Part shown: piece by piece, positions 22,413 to 30,157 of the stretch | Layout: each line of letters opens with the position of its first letter | Position numbering within the stretch: the stretch's first letter is position 1 | From: an uncultured Monoglobus sp. | Lineage (GTDB): Bacteria > Bacillota > Clostridia > Monoglobales > Monoglobaceae | Length of the DNA: 45,018 nt | NCBI GenBank assembly: GCA_947630135.1 | Contig: CANRGH010000019.1 | Coordinates: 1-45,018, forward strand | Reading direction: 5' to 3' | Notes under the pieces: model-generated | Databases searched by the model: none | Told to the model about the DNA's origin: nothing | Seen by the model: the letters and a program-made list of their open reading frames with translations, nothing else | Translations under genes and position numbers: made by a program

Positions 22413-22940
22413 ATGGATTTTTTGGAGCTTGCAAAAAAGAGATATTCGGTTCGGAAGTATAAGGACACTCCGGTCGAGGAGGAAAAGATCATGCGTATCC
22501 TCGAGGCGGGGCGGGTGGCTCCCACCGGCTGCAACGCCCAGCCGCAGCGTATTTTTGTGCTGCGCGAGAAGGAAAGCATAGAAAAGCTGAACCAAGGCAC
22601 CCGAACCTTCGGCGCGCCGCTGGTGTTTGTCATATGCGTTGAAAAGGACCTGTGCTGGGTGCGCAAATACGACCAAAAATGCATATCGGACATCGACGCG
22701 GCGATCGTCACCGATCATATGATGCTGGCCGCGACCGACGAGGGGCTCGGCTCGTGCTGGATATGCTATTTCAGGCCGAATGTGGTAAAAGAAGTGCTGA
22801 ACCTCCCCGAGGGCGTTGAACCCGTGAACATTCTGGCGGCGGGATATGCCGACGAGGAACCGCTGCCCGCCGACAGGCACGACAGCATGAATTTGAGAAA
22901 ATCGCTTGATGATCTGGTTTTTTTCGAGAAATTTGAATAA
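22413..22940 (+). CDS. Nitroreductase family flavoprotein
   Basis: 175 residues from ATG 22413 with GAAGGAG before it. It has the FMN-binding start KKRYSVRKYKDTPVEEEKIMRILEAGRVAPTGCNAQPQRI, the central DIDAAIVTDHMMLAATDEGLGSCWIC and the C-terminal DRHDSMNLRKSLDDLV. It is likely a dimeric NAD(P)H:FMN oxidoreductase of the short clostridial type; the physiological substrate is unknown. It is divergent from the ttcA-like operon. No strong terminator is seen before the next gene. Confidence 0.88.
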   Translation: MDFLELAKKRYSVRKYKDTPVEEEKIMRILEAGRVAPTGCNAQPQRIFVLREKESIEKLNQGTRTFGAPLVFVICVEKDLCWVRKYDQKCISDIDAAIVTDHMMLAATDEGLGSCWICYFRPNVVKEVLNLPEGVEPVNILAAGYADEEPLPADRHDSMNLRKSLDDLVFFEKFE

Positions 22941-23006
22941 TTCGGGAACTTTTTCGGATCTTTTTCGTCTAAAAAAGTATAAAGTATTTTTTAGGAGGAT
23001 AGACTT

Positions 23007-24116
23007 ATGAAAAAATTTAAACTTGTTTCCGCGGCGCTTGCCGCCGTTATGATGCTCGGCTCGGCCTCCGGCGCTTTCGCCGCAAACGGCGACGTTGTCG
23101 GAAGCATTTACTCGACCGACATTCTGGCATACGTTAACAACCGCCCGATCCCGTCCTATAATCTTGACGGCAAAACCGCCGTTTTGGTCGAGGATCTTGA
23201 CGTGGGAGGAATTGACGCGGACGCGCACTACGGCTTTAATTGGTGGTACGACGACAACACCCGTACGCTTACCGCGAATTCGGACGGAAGTTCGGGCTAC
23301 GGCGAGCCGCTTAATATAGAGCGCGGAACGGTCGGCAGGGTCGTTGACAACATATACGAGACCGATATCAAGGTCATATTCAACGGGCTCGAGGTACCGA
23401 GCTTCGCGATAAACGGCAGGACAGCGGTCTGCATTGAGGACCTGGGAACCGTCGCCGCGGACAGCCCCAACGCCGATTACGGCTATTCGAAGTATATGTG
23501 CAATTTCACATGGGACGGAGACTCGCGCGAGGTGCGGCTCTATACCTATCAGACCAACAACCTGCGCGACATTCCGCTTCACAAAATGGTGTATCAATTT
23601 ACCGACAACAAACTGTCGGTGTCGTTCGACCAGCTTAATTATTATATGAATCAGGTCTCTGGCGATTGCTCCGATGAGTTCGCCGCCGATTTCAATCACA
23701 TAAAGCCGGTGCTGCTGGACGGCGAGACGGTGGGCACAATGTATGTCGACCATGACGGCTTTCTGAGCTATAACGTCGATACCTTGAAGATATTTGACAT
23801 GAAAAAGGATCTGGAAGTCATTCTGAGCTATGACGAGGCGGTGAAGTTTATTACCGGGAATTACGAGGTATACGACAGCCGAGAAATCGACGGCGCGACT
23901 GTGTATCTCGCGAAAGACAAAGACGGAAACAGAGACTTGTTCTACGCCTTAAAGCAGGGCGGGTTGGTGCTCGAGTCGGAATTTGAAAACTCATACACGA
24001 CGGTTGAATTCTCGGATGACGAGGACGGCCTGTATGTCAAAGTCTACCCATTCGCCGGCCCCCACGGCGCCACAACCATGCGCCAAAGAGTCAGCGCGGA
24101 CACATATATTAAATAA
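23007..24116 (+). CDS. Secreted protein with two copper-amine-oxidase-N-like (stalk) repeats
   Basis: 369 residues. A signal peptide covers 1 to about 25 (KKFKLVSAALAAVMMLGSASGAFA). Two related modules follow, about 30-94 (SIYSTDILAYVNNRPIPSYNLDGKTAVLVEDL) and about 111-180 (NIYETDIKVIFNGLEVPSFAINGRTAVCIEDL). Their form resembles the stalk or copper amine oxidase N-terminal domains common in secreted clostridial proteins. The C-terminal ~190 residues are not recognised. AGGAGGATAGACTT precedes the ATG. An extracellular or surface role is inferred; no catalytic motif is visible. Confidence 0.75.
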   Translation: MKKFKLVSAALAAVMMLGSASGAFAANGDVVGSIYSTDILAYVNNRPIPSYNLDGKTAVLVEDLDVGGIDADAHYGFNWWYDDNTRTLTANSDGSSGYGEPLNIERGTVGRVVDNIYETDIKVIFNGLEVPSFAINGRTAVCIEDLGTVAADSPNADYGYSKYMCNFTWDGDSREVRLYTYQTNNLRDIPLHKMVYQFTDNKLSVSFDQLNYYMNQVSGDCSDEFAADFNHIKPVLLDGETVGTMYVDHDGFLSYNVDTLKIFDMKKDLEVILSYDEAVKFITGNYEVYDSREIDGATVYLAKDKDGNRDLFYALKQGGLVLESEFENSYTTVEFSDDEDGLYVKVYPFAGPHGATTMRQRVSADTYIK

Positions 24117-24135
24117 CATTGAATTTTTCGATTTC

Positions 24136-24168
24136 GCGGCGGCGGGCATAAGCCTGCCGCCGCGTTTT
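24136..24168 (+). terminator. Terminator after the stalk-repeat protein
   Basis: GCGGCGGCGGG...CCTGCCGCCGC stem (24136-24163) with loop CATAAG and one G-T wobble, followed by GTTTTAA. Confidence 0.75.
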
Positions 24169-24204
24169 AAAAATAAAATTTTTATAAACTTTTACGGCCC
24201 ATGG

Positions 24205-24233
24205 TTGACATAGTTTTTATTAAAATATATAAT
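24205..24233 (+). promoter_or_regulatory. Promoter of the response regulator-kinase pair
   Basis: TTGACA (24205-24210), a 17-nt spacer, TATAAT (24228-24233); near-perfect consensus. Confidence 0.85.
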
Positions 24234-24263
24234 TTAATAAAAATATGACACGGAGTCGGAACT

Positions 24264-24941
24264 ATGAAAAAACTACTTTTGGTTGAGGACGATTTGAGCT
24301 TAATAAACGGTCTGTCTTTTGCGATAGAAAAGCAGGGCTGCGATTTGGACACCGCGCGGACGAGCCGCGAGGCTGACGCTGTTTTCGAGGACGGAAAATA
24401 CGATTTGGTTATTCTGGACGTGTCGCTCCCCGACGGCAGCGGCTTTGACATCTGCAAAAAGATTCGTGAAACGTCAAACGTGCCGATCATATTTCTCACT
24501 GCCGCTGACGAGGAAACGGATATTATAATGGGCCTTGACATGGGCGGCGATGACTATATCACAAAGCCGTTTAAGCTGTCGGTGCTGATGTCGAGAATAA
24601 ACGCGATACTGCGCAGAAGCGGCGGATTTAAAAACGACGCGGAGCTTTGCTCAAACGGAATAACGGTGAAGCTGCTCGCGGGCGAAGTGTATAAAAACGG
24701 CGAACGGATCAATTTGACGGCGGGCGAATATAAGCTGCTTTGTATGTTTATGGAAAATCCCGATATTGTCCTTTCCGCGTATAAAATACTCGGAAGGCTC
24801 TGGGACTGCGACGGAAAATTTGTTGATAACAACACGCTCACGGTGTATATACGGCGTCTGCGCGCAAAAATAGAGGACGATCCCGGCGAGCCGAAAATGA
24901 TCGTTACCGTTCGCGGCATGGGATATAAGTGGAGCGTGTGA
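24264..24941 (+). CDS. OmpR-family response regulator
   Basis: 225 residues. A receiver domain (1 to about 115) has the acidic pair in LVEDDLSL, phospho-acceptor Asp52 in LVILDVSLPDG, Thr in IFLTAADE and Lys in YITKPFKLS. A winged-helix domain follows (about 125-225) with INLTAGEYKLLCMFMENP and VDNNTLTVYIRRLRAKIEDDP. It is followed after 1 nt by the kinase and then by an ABC transporter, the arrangement of Bce/VraDE-like detoxification modules. Likely target: the 11-bp direct repeats at 25973-26002. Confidence 0.93.
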   Translation: MKKLLLVEDDLSLINGLSFAIEKQGCDLDTARTSREADAVFEDGKYDLVILDVSLPDGSGFDICKKIRETSNVPIIFLTAADEETDIIMGLDMGGDDYITKPFKLSVLMSRINAILRRSGGFKNDAELCSNGITVKLLAGEVYKNGERINLTAGEYKLLCMFMENPDIVLSAYKILGRLWDCDGKFVDNNTLTVYIRRLRAKIEDDPGEPKMIVTVRGMGYKWSV

Positions 24942-24942
24942 T

Positions 24943-25977
24943 ATGAGAATATTTACCGACAGAAAAATAAAATCCCTTTTTACCGTGATATTGTTTTGTG
25001 TTTTTACATTTGCGCTTGTTTTCGCACTTTTGATGATTTTCAAGGTCAAAAACGCGGCGGCGTATATTTTTATTGCTGCGCTTTGCGCGTTTGCCGCTGT
25101 GCTTGCGGCCGTATACGGTTATTTCCGCGAGCAGAACAAAATCATTGAAGCCGCCGAAGAGCAGATTACGGATTATATTTCCGGCAGCCGCGGCGCGCGT
25201 ATCGAATGTGATGACGAGGGCGAGCTTAATAAGCTGTTCCACAAGGTTAATTCGCTCGCTTCCGTTCTGAACGCTCACGCGGAAAACGAGGCAAAGTCAA
25301 AGGAATTTTTGAAAAACACCATATCGGACATCTCGCATCAGCTTAAAACACCGCTCGCGGCGCTTAATATCTATAACGGCATTATGCATGACGAAGCGGA
25401 AAATTCCGAAATGAAGCAATTTACAGAGCTTACCGAACAAGAGCTTGACCGCATTGAAACGCTTGTTCAAAATATTTTAAAGATAACAAAGCTCGACGCG
25501 GGAACGATACGGATTGAGAAAAAAGAGGAAAACGTTTCCGAGATGATGAACGACATAAAAAATCATTTTCTGTTCCGCGCAAAGCAGGAGGGAAAGCAGA
25601 TCACCTTATCGGGAAACGGCGCGGTTACTTTTTTATGCGACAGAAGCTGGCTCGTTCAGGCAATCGAAAACATCGTAAAAAACGCGCTCGACTACACCGA
25701 AAAAGGCGGATGGATAAATATCGAATGGAAGCGGCTCCCGTCTGTTTTGCGGATTATCGTGAAGGATAACGGCAGCGGCATTCATCCCGAGGATCTGCCC
25801 CACATTTTCAAGCGCTTCTATCGCAGCCGTTTCTCAAAGGACACGCAGGGAATAGGGCTCGGACTTCCGCTCGCGAAAGCGATCATCGAAGCGCATGACG
25901 GCAGCATAGAGGTCGACAGCGAGGCCCGAAATGGAACAACGTTTATTATAAATTTTTTAATTCCTACAAAATTGTAG
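24943..25977 (+). CDS. Sensor histidine kinase
   Basis: 344 residues. Two N-terminal membrane helices (about 9-28 and 36-58) are separated by a very short loop, so there is no sizable extracellular domain; such kinases usually sense within the membrane or through the partner transporter. The HisKA box is TISDISHQLKTPLAAL; the ATP domain has NIVKNALDYTEKGG (N box), VKDNGSGIHPEDLPHIFKRFYRS and GIGLGLPLAKAI. The ATG lies 1 nt after the regulator stop. The gene's last codons include a perfect 16-bp palindrome, CCTACAAAATTGTAGG (25963-25978). Confidence 0.92.
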   Translation: MRIFTDRKIKSLFTVILFCVFTFALVFALLMIFKVKNAAAYIFIAALCAFAAVLAAVYGYFREQNKIIEAAEEQITDYISGSRGARIECDDEGELNKLFHKVNSLASVLNAHAENEAKSKEFLKNTISDISHQLKTPLAALNIYNGIMHDEAENSEMKQFTELTEQELDRIETLVQNILKITKLDAGTIRIEKKEENVSEMMNDIKNHFLFRAKQEGKQITLSGNGAVTFLCDRSWLVQAIENIVKNALDYTEKGGWINIEWKRLPSVLRIIVKDNGSGIHPEDLPHIFKRFYRSRFSKDTQGIGLGLPLAKAIIEAHDGSIEVDSEARNGTTFIINFLIPTKL

Positions 25978-26016
25978 GCTTACTGTAAGGCTGCGGTAGG
26001 CTTTATATGCTATTCT
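25973..26016 (+). promoter_or_regulatory. ABC operon promoter with three 11-bp-phased direct repeats
   Basis: TGTAGGCT (25973-25980), TGTAAGGCT (25984-25992) and GGTAGGCT (25995-26002) start exactly 11 bp apart, the spacing of OmpR-type regulator sites on one DNA face. An extended -10, TGcTATTCT (TATTCT 26011-26016), follows 8 nt later, and no good -35 exists. This is the form of an activator-dependent promoter. Confidence 0.75.
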
Positions 26017-26034
26017 GTTATTAATAAATAACAG
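26015..26034 (+). other. Stem-loop before the ABC ATPase ribosome site
   Basis: CTGTTATT (26015-26022) and AATAACAG (26027-26034) form an 8-bp stem with loop AATA, ending just ahead of the AGAGGTG ribosome site. It overlaps the -10, so it may be only a promoter-region palindrome. Confidence 0.4.
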
Positions 26035-26049
26035 AAAGAGGTGTTTTAT

Positions 26050-26733
26050 ATGAACTTACTTGAGGTGCGATCCGTTTCAAAAACCTACGGCAGCGGCGAG
26101 GCTGCTGTTGAGGCGCTCAAAAACGTCAGCTTTACCGTGCCAAAGGGCGAGTTTGTCGCTGTGGTCGGAGAGTCGGGAAGCGGGAAATCCACGCTGCTCA
26201 ATATGATAGGCGCGCTCGACACCCCAACGAGCGGCAAGGTTTTCATAGACGGAAAAGACACGTTCGCTATGAAAGAAAAAAATCTGACGATTTTCCGCCG
26301 CAGAAATATCGGTTTTATTTTTCAGTCGTTTAATTTGATTCCAGAACTCACGGCAGAGCAAAACATAATATTCCCCGTCCTGCTCGACTATCAAAAGCCG
26401 GACAAGCATTATTTGGAGGAGCTGTTGACTGTGCTCAATTTGCAGGATCGCCGTAACTATTTGCCGGGGCAGTTATCGGGCGGACAGCAGCAAAGAGTCG
26501 CGATAGGCCGCGCGCTTATCACACGCCCGGCGCTGATACTCGCGGACGAGCCGACAGGAAACCTGGACACGCAAAACAGCAGCGAGGTGATCTCGCTCTT
26601 AAAGGAAGCGTCCAAAAAATACGAGCAGACGATCATAATGATCACCCACAACCGCGCGATCTCCGCGTCCGCCGACCGGGTGCTTCAGGTGTCTGACGGC
26701 GTGCTGACCGATTTCGGGAGGTGCAGGGAATGA
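26050..26733 (+). CDS. ABC transporter ATP-binding protein (MacB/BceA-like)
   Basis: 227 residues from ATG 26050, preceded by AGAGGTG. Walker A is VVGESGSGKSTLLN, the Q-loop lies in FIFQSFNLIPELTAEQN, the signature is LSGGQQQRVAIGRAL, Walker B is ALILADEPTGNLDTQ and the H-loop is IIMITHNRAI. It is the class that pairs with FtsX-type permeases and works in antimicrobial-peptide removal, lipoprotein release or signalling. It overlaps the permease start as ATGA. Confidence 0.93.
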   Translation: MNLLEVRSVSKTYGSGEAAVEALKNVSFTVPKGEFVAVVGESGSGKSTLLNMIGALDTPTSGKVFIDGKDTFAMKEKNLTIFRRRNIGFIFQSFNLIPELTAEQNIIFPVLLDYQKPDKHYLEELLTVLNLQDRRNYLPGQLSGGQQQRVAIGRALITRPALILADEPTGNLDTQNSSEVISLLKEASKKYEQTIIMITHNRAISASADRVLQVSDGVLTDFGRCRE

Positions 26734-29084
26734 AACGCAAATCAAAATCCGACATGAAAAGCTATCTCGATTTAATTCCGATTTCAGCGCGGGTGAATAA
26801 AAGGCAGAATAAAATGACGATCATATGTATCGCCCTCGCCGTTTTTCTCGTGACGGCCGTGTTTTCAATGGCGGATATGGGTATTCGTATGGAGGAGGCG
26901 AGTGCAAAGCAAAAGCACGGAAATTGGCATATTATGCTCAGTAATATTTCCGCCGCCGACGCCCGGAAAATTGTGGCGCGTCCCGATGTCGCGGCGTTTT
27001 CCGAATATGACGCGATCAACTATAAGATCGACGAGGACTATTATGTCGGCAACAAAAAAGCCGCCGTTGCAGGCATGGACAAAAAATGGCTTACCGATAT
27101 ATTTGATTATATGACGGAAGGAACATTTCCGCAAAACGAAAATGAAGTTGTCATATCTAAAAACGCAAAGGATATATGGAACATAAATATAGGCGACACG
27201 GTGGAGCTAAACACGCCCGCGGGAGATTTTGAATATACCGTGTCAGGCTTTGAGCAGGACGGCGACTCTGCAAGATACGACGCGGTTATTCTCTGCATGG
27301 ATATGACGGCGTTTGAAAAGGTGCGCGCCGCGAACGGCAAGCCGCCCGAGACGGCGTATTACTATCGGTTCAATAAGTATATCAATGCGCGCAGGACAAT
27401 CAACGAGATCAAGGAGCAGTTTAATCTTGCCGACGACAATATTAGCGAAAACCTTGTGATGATAGGCTTGACGGGATTTAGCGAAAATAACGTCTTGCAG
27501 GGAATGTACGCCACCGCCGCGTTTTTGTTTCTGCTGATATTGATTGCCGGAGTGCTGATGATCGCGAGCAGTATGAACAGCAATATTGCCGGGCGCACAA
27601 GATTTTTCGGCATGCTGAGGTGTACGGGGGCAAGCAAAAAGCAAATCAAGAGGTTTGTGCGCCTTGAAGCGCTTAATTGGTGCAAAACAGCCGTGCCGAT
27701 AGGCGTTGTTTTCGGAATGGTAATAACATGGGCGCTGTGCGCGGCGCTTAGGTTTGGCGTGGGCGGAGAGTTTTCCGAGATGCCGCTTTTCGGAATAAGC
27801 GCGGTCGGTATCGTCTTCGGCGTCTTGGTCGGAATTATAACGGTTTTTATAGCGGCGCAGTCTCCGGCGAAGCGCGCGGCAAAGGTGTCACCGGCTTCAG
27901 CCGTATCAAACAATTCGCAAACAAAAATCCGCCGCGCCGCAAACACAAAGCTCCTGAAGATCGAAACGGCGCTCGGCTTTCGCCACGCGGCGACGCCCAA
28001 GAAAAATCTGCTGCTTATGACAGGCTCATTCGCGCTCAGCATAATTCTCTTTTTGGGATTTTCCGCGATCCACGATTGGACGCGCCACGCTCTGAACGGC
28101 TTGCAGCCCCATACGCCCGATCTGTCCATGGCAAGCGACGACCGTTCCTGCGCAATTACGCGTGAGTTGACCGATAAAGTTGGTTCTATGTCGGGAGTAA
28201 AGAATGTTTTCGGACGCAGCTTCAAAGGAGATTTCCCGACCGAAACGGATAAAGGAGTGACGGCGGTCGACCTCGTTTCGTTGGACGAGCTGCAATTTAA
28301 CTGGGCTGACGAGGAAAAATGGACGAAGGATAACATAGGTCTTGAGCGCGCCTATAAAGAGGACGGCTGCGTGATGACGGTCTATGACAAGGATAACCCG
28401 CTTGAAAAAGGCGATAAAATTATGTTAAACGGCGAAGCGCTTCAAATTGCCTGCGTGCTGACCGACAGCCCAATAGGCGGCGGAGGAAATCCGACAATAA
28501 TCTGCACGGAAGAAATGTTTGGGCGACTGACAGGCGAAACGGGATACGCCGTTGTTGACATTCAGCTCGCTAAGGACGCAAGCGACAGCGATATACGCGC
28601 CATTCGCGGCGAAACGGAGGCAAACGGCTTTTTGCTGTCGGACAGGCGCGAAAGCAACCGCGGGGTGGTCGGGACCTATTGGGCGTTCACGCTGCTGGTG
28701 TACGGATTTTTGTCACTGATCGCCTTGATTTCCGTGTTCAGCATAATGAACAGTATTTCCATGAGCGTGTCCGCTCGCATGAAGCAGTATGGCGCAATGC
28801 GCAGCGTGGGCATGAGCGCGGGTCAGCTTACAAAAATGATATGCGCCGAAACGATGACGTATACGTTATGCGGACTGATTTGCGGCCTGGCGGTGGGTCT
28901 GCCGACCCACAAGCGTTTTTACGAGAGCTTTGTTACGGCGTATTTCGGTGAAGCGTGGGAGCCGCCGGTTTTGGCGATAATTGTGATCGCGGCGTTTATT
29001 ACGATCGCCTCAGCCGTCGCGGTGTACGCGCCGTCGAGACGGATAAAAAGCATGTCTGTGTCCGACACGATAAGGGCCGAATAA
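26730..29084 (+). CDS. ABC transporter permease with two FtsX domains
   Basis: 784 residues from ATG 26730, which overlaps the ATPase stop and has GGGAGGTGCAGGG before it. The first helix (about 25-45) is followed by a MacB-PCD-like periplasmic-type domain, then three helices (about 260-380) with GMLRCTGASKKQIKRF in between. A second helix (about 425-445), a second extracellular domain (about 450-645) and three final helices with MKQYGAMRSVGMSAGQL follow. The two halves are related FtsX modules, unlike the asymmetric BceB with one large loop. The likely substrate is a peptide or lipid-targeting antimicrobial; the substrate is not determined. Confidence 0.9.
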   Translation: MKRKSKSDMKSYLDLIPISARVNKRQNKMTIICIALAVFLVTAVFSMADMGIRMEEASAKQKHGNWHIMLSNISAADARKIVARPDVAAFSEYDAINYKIDEDYYVGNKKAAVAGMDKKWLTDIFDYMTEGTFPQNENEVVISKNAKDIWNINIGDTVELNTPAGDFEYTVSGFEQDGDSARYDAVILCMDMTAFEKVRAANGKPPETAYYYRFNKYINARRTINEIKEQFNLADDNISENLVMIGLTGFSENNVLQGMYATAAFLFLLILIAGVLMIASSMNSNIAGRTRFFGMLRCTGASKKQIKRFVRLEALNWCKTAVPIGVVFGMVITWALCAALRFGVGGEFSEMPLFGISAVGIVFGVLVGIITVFIAAQSPAKRAAKVSPASAVSNNSQTKIRRAANTKLLKIETALGFRHAATPKKNLLLMTGSFALSIILFLGFSAIHDWTRHALNGLQPHTPDLSMASDDRSCAITRELTDKVGSMSGVKNVFGRSFKGDFPTETDKGVTAVDLVSLDELQFNWADEEKWTKDNIGLERAYKEDGCVMTVYDKDNPLEKGDKIMLNGEALQIACVLTDSPIGGGGNPTIICTEEMFGRLTGETGYAVVDIQLAKDASDSDIRAIRGETEANGFLLSDRRESNRGVVGTYWAFTLLVYGFLSLIALISVFSIMNSISMSVSARMKQYGAMRSVGMSAGQLTKMICAETMTYTLCGLICGLAVGLPTHKRFYESFVTAYFGEAWEPPVLAIIVIAAFITIASAVAVYAPSRRIKSMSVSDTIRAE

Positions 29085-29122
29085 AATTCGTAATTTGCAT
29101 TCTATAATTCGCAATTAATTTT

Positions 29123-29147
29123 GAGCGGAGCAAATCCGCTCTTTTTA
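29123..29147 (+). terminator. Terminator of the ABC operon
   Basis: GAGCGGA (29123-29129) and TCCGCTC (29135-29141) with loop GCAAA, followed by TTTTTAT. Just before it, 29085-29116 holds AT-rich AATTCG/AATTTGC repeats of unknown meaning. Confidence 0.85.
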
Positions 29148-29187
29148 TATGTAAAATTTTCATAAAATATATTGACAATGCCACGGT

Positions 29188-29406
29188 TTCGGCAATGTGA
29201 CAAGCCGGAGCGCGGGCGCGATAATCCGTTCGTTCATAGCTCTTGAGGACGCGGCGGGCGAAAGCTTTTTCGGCGAGCCCGAGCTTGATATTAAGGATTG
29301 GGTGCGTGTAAATAACAACGGTAAGGGAAACACTATTTTACAGATCGGTCGCGAGGTGAGCCGAAACCTCATAAGGGGCACTTTCGGAAATCTTAAGCGT
29401 TGGTAA
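29188..29406 (+). pseudogene. Remnant of a HerA-like (DUF853/YjgR family) ATPase
   Basis: The frame reads FGNVTSRSAGAIIRSFIALE, then FFGEPELDIKDWVRV with NGKGNTI, then REVSRNLIRGTFGNLKRW and a stop. The first part matches the internal segment of DUF853 helicase-like proteins (E. coli YjgR has GAIQRGLLSLEQQ and [22 protein letters not shown], from memory), and the end matches their C terminus (xxIIRGMLGSL). Everything N-terminal (Walker A) and the ~200 residues between are gone, with the junction near 29332-29342. A TGA at 29173 lies just upstream. Apparently two deletions left this open fragment; a functional 69-residue product (GTG 29197) is unlikely. Confidence 0.7.
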
Positions 29407-29446
29407 AAATAAAAATATATAATAATTTTCAAAGGGGGTTAAATCA

Positions 29447-29740
29447 ATGGATTTTAACAAATTAAAAGACGCGGTTGAAAAGCTGACAAAGGATCAGGCG
29501 ACTCAGGACGCTTTCAAAAAGGATCCAATCAAGACGATCGAGGAGACGATCGGCGTTGATCTGCCCGATGAGCAGGTCAAGGCGATCATCAAAGTCGTTG
29601 AGGAAAAGATAGCGGGCAACGGCGACATTCTTGACAAGATCAAGGATGAGGCCGGCGATCTGCTTGAAAAGGCGGAAGACTCCGAAATTTTTGATAAGAT
29701 CAAAAACGGCCTCGGCGGCCTGCTCGGACACAAGGATTGA
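29447..29740 (+). CDS. Small acidic NHLP-leader-like protein, hypothetical
   Basis: 97 residues, well expressed by its ribosome site AAAGGGGG. The first ~55 residues (KLKDAVEKLTKDQATQDAFKK, PIKTIEETIGVDLPDEQVKAIIKVV) resemble the helical nitrile-hydratase-alpha-like/Nif11 leader fold used by some RiPP precursors, including the GVDLPDEQ turn. The rest is Lys/Glu/Asp-rich helix ending NGLGGLLGHKD. No RiPP-modifying or export gene is near, so a stand-alone small protein is the safer reading. It is followed by a strong terminator. Confidence 0.65.
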   Translation: MDFNKLKDAVEKLTKDQATQDAFKKDPIKTIEETIGVDLPDEQVKAIIKVVEEKIAGNGDILDKIKDEAGDLLEKAEDSEIFDKIKNGLGGLLGHKD

Positions 29741-29750
29741 TCCGCGATTT

Positions 29751-29783
29751 AAAACGAGCCGCGCAAAATGCGCGGCTCGTTTT
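29751..29783. terminator. Bidirectional terminator between the 97-residue and STAS genes
   Basis: AAAACGAGCCGCGC (29751-29764) and GCGCGGCTCGTTTT (29770-29783) form a 14-bp perfect stem with loop AAAAT. Confidence 0.9.
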
Positions 29784-29787
29784 CACG

Positions 29788-30090
29788 TTACGAGTTTTTA
29801 ATGTCAAGTATCTCGTCAAAGCCTGTGGCCTCAAAAACCTCGTTAATAAGCTCGTTGGGATTTAAAATAGTCATGCTGCCGTCGGCGGCGTTCATTTTTT
29901 TCTGCGCCGCGAGCAAAACTCTGAGGCCTGCGCTTGATATGTATACAAGATCCGTAAAGTCGAAGCAAAGCTCTTTTATTCCGTCAAGCTCCCCAAGCTT
30001 ATTTTCAAGCTCCGGAGCGGTGTTTGTGTCAAGTCTGCCCTCAAGACTAATCTTAGCGCTTGAATTATTTTGTTCCAATTTGATGTTCAT
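29788..30090 (-). CDS. STAS-domain anti-sigma factor antagonist-like protein
   Basis: 100 residues, a single STAS domain. GRLDTNTAPELENKLGEL and the phosphorylation-site region FDFTDLVYISSAGLRVLLAAQK correspond to SpoIIAA/RsbV, with a Ser available (YISSAGLR). Such proteins bind an anti-sigma kinase in partner-switching control. No anti-sigma kinase or sigma factor gene is adjacent, so the partner is unknown. AAGGAGTGTTGAT precedes the ATG. Confidence 0.88.
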   Translation of the reverse strand: MNIKLEQNNSSAKISLEGRLDTNTAPELENKLGELDGIKELCFDFTDLVYISSAGLRVLLAAQKKMNAADGSMTILNPNELINEVFEATGFDEILDIKNS

Positions 30091-30157
30091 ATCAACACTC
30101 CTTAAAATATTTTGTATTTCTAATTAGTTTATCATAAGTAAATTAAAAAATCAAGCA

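Noticed and set aside
22323..23753. 476-residue minus-strand open frame (and other long antisense frames such as 40168-41421 and 9242-9784)
   Set aside because: These mirror well-supported genes on the other strand; codon bias of the real genes keeps the antisense frames open. No ribosome sites or recognisable domains.
29197..29406. Genuine small protein gene with GTG start
   Set aside because: No ribosome site is seen and the sequence is two separated parts of a much larger ATPase family joined together.
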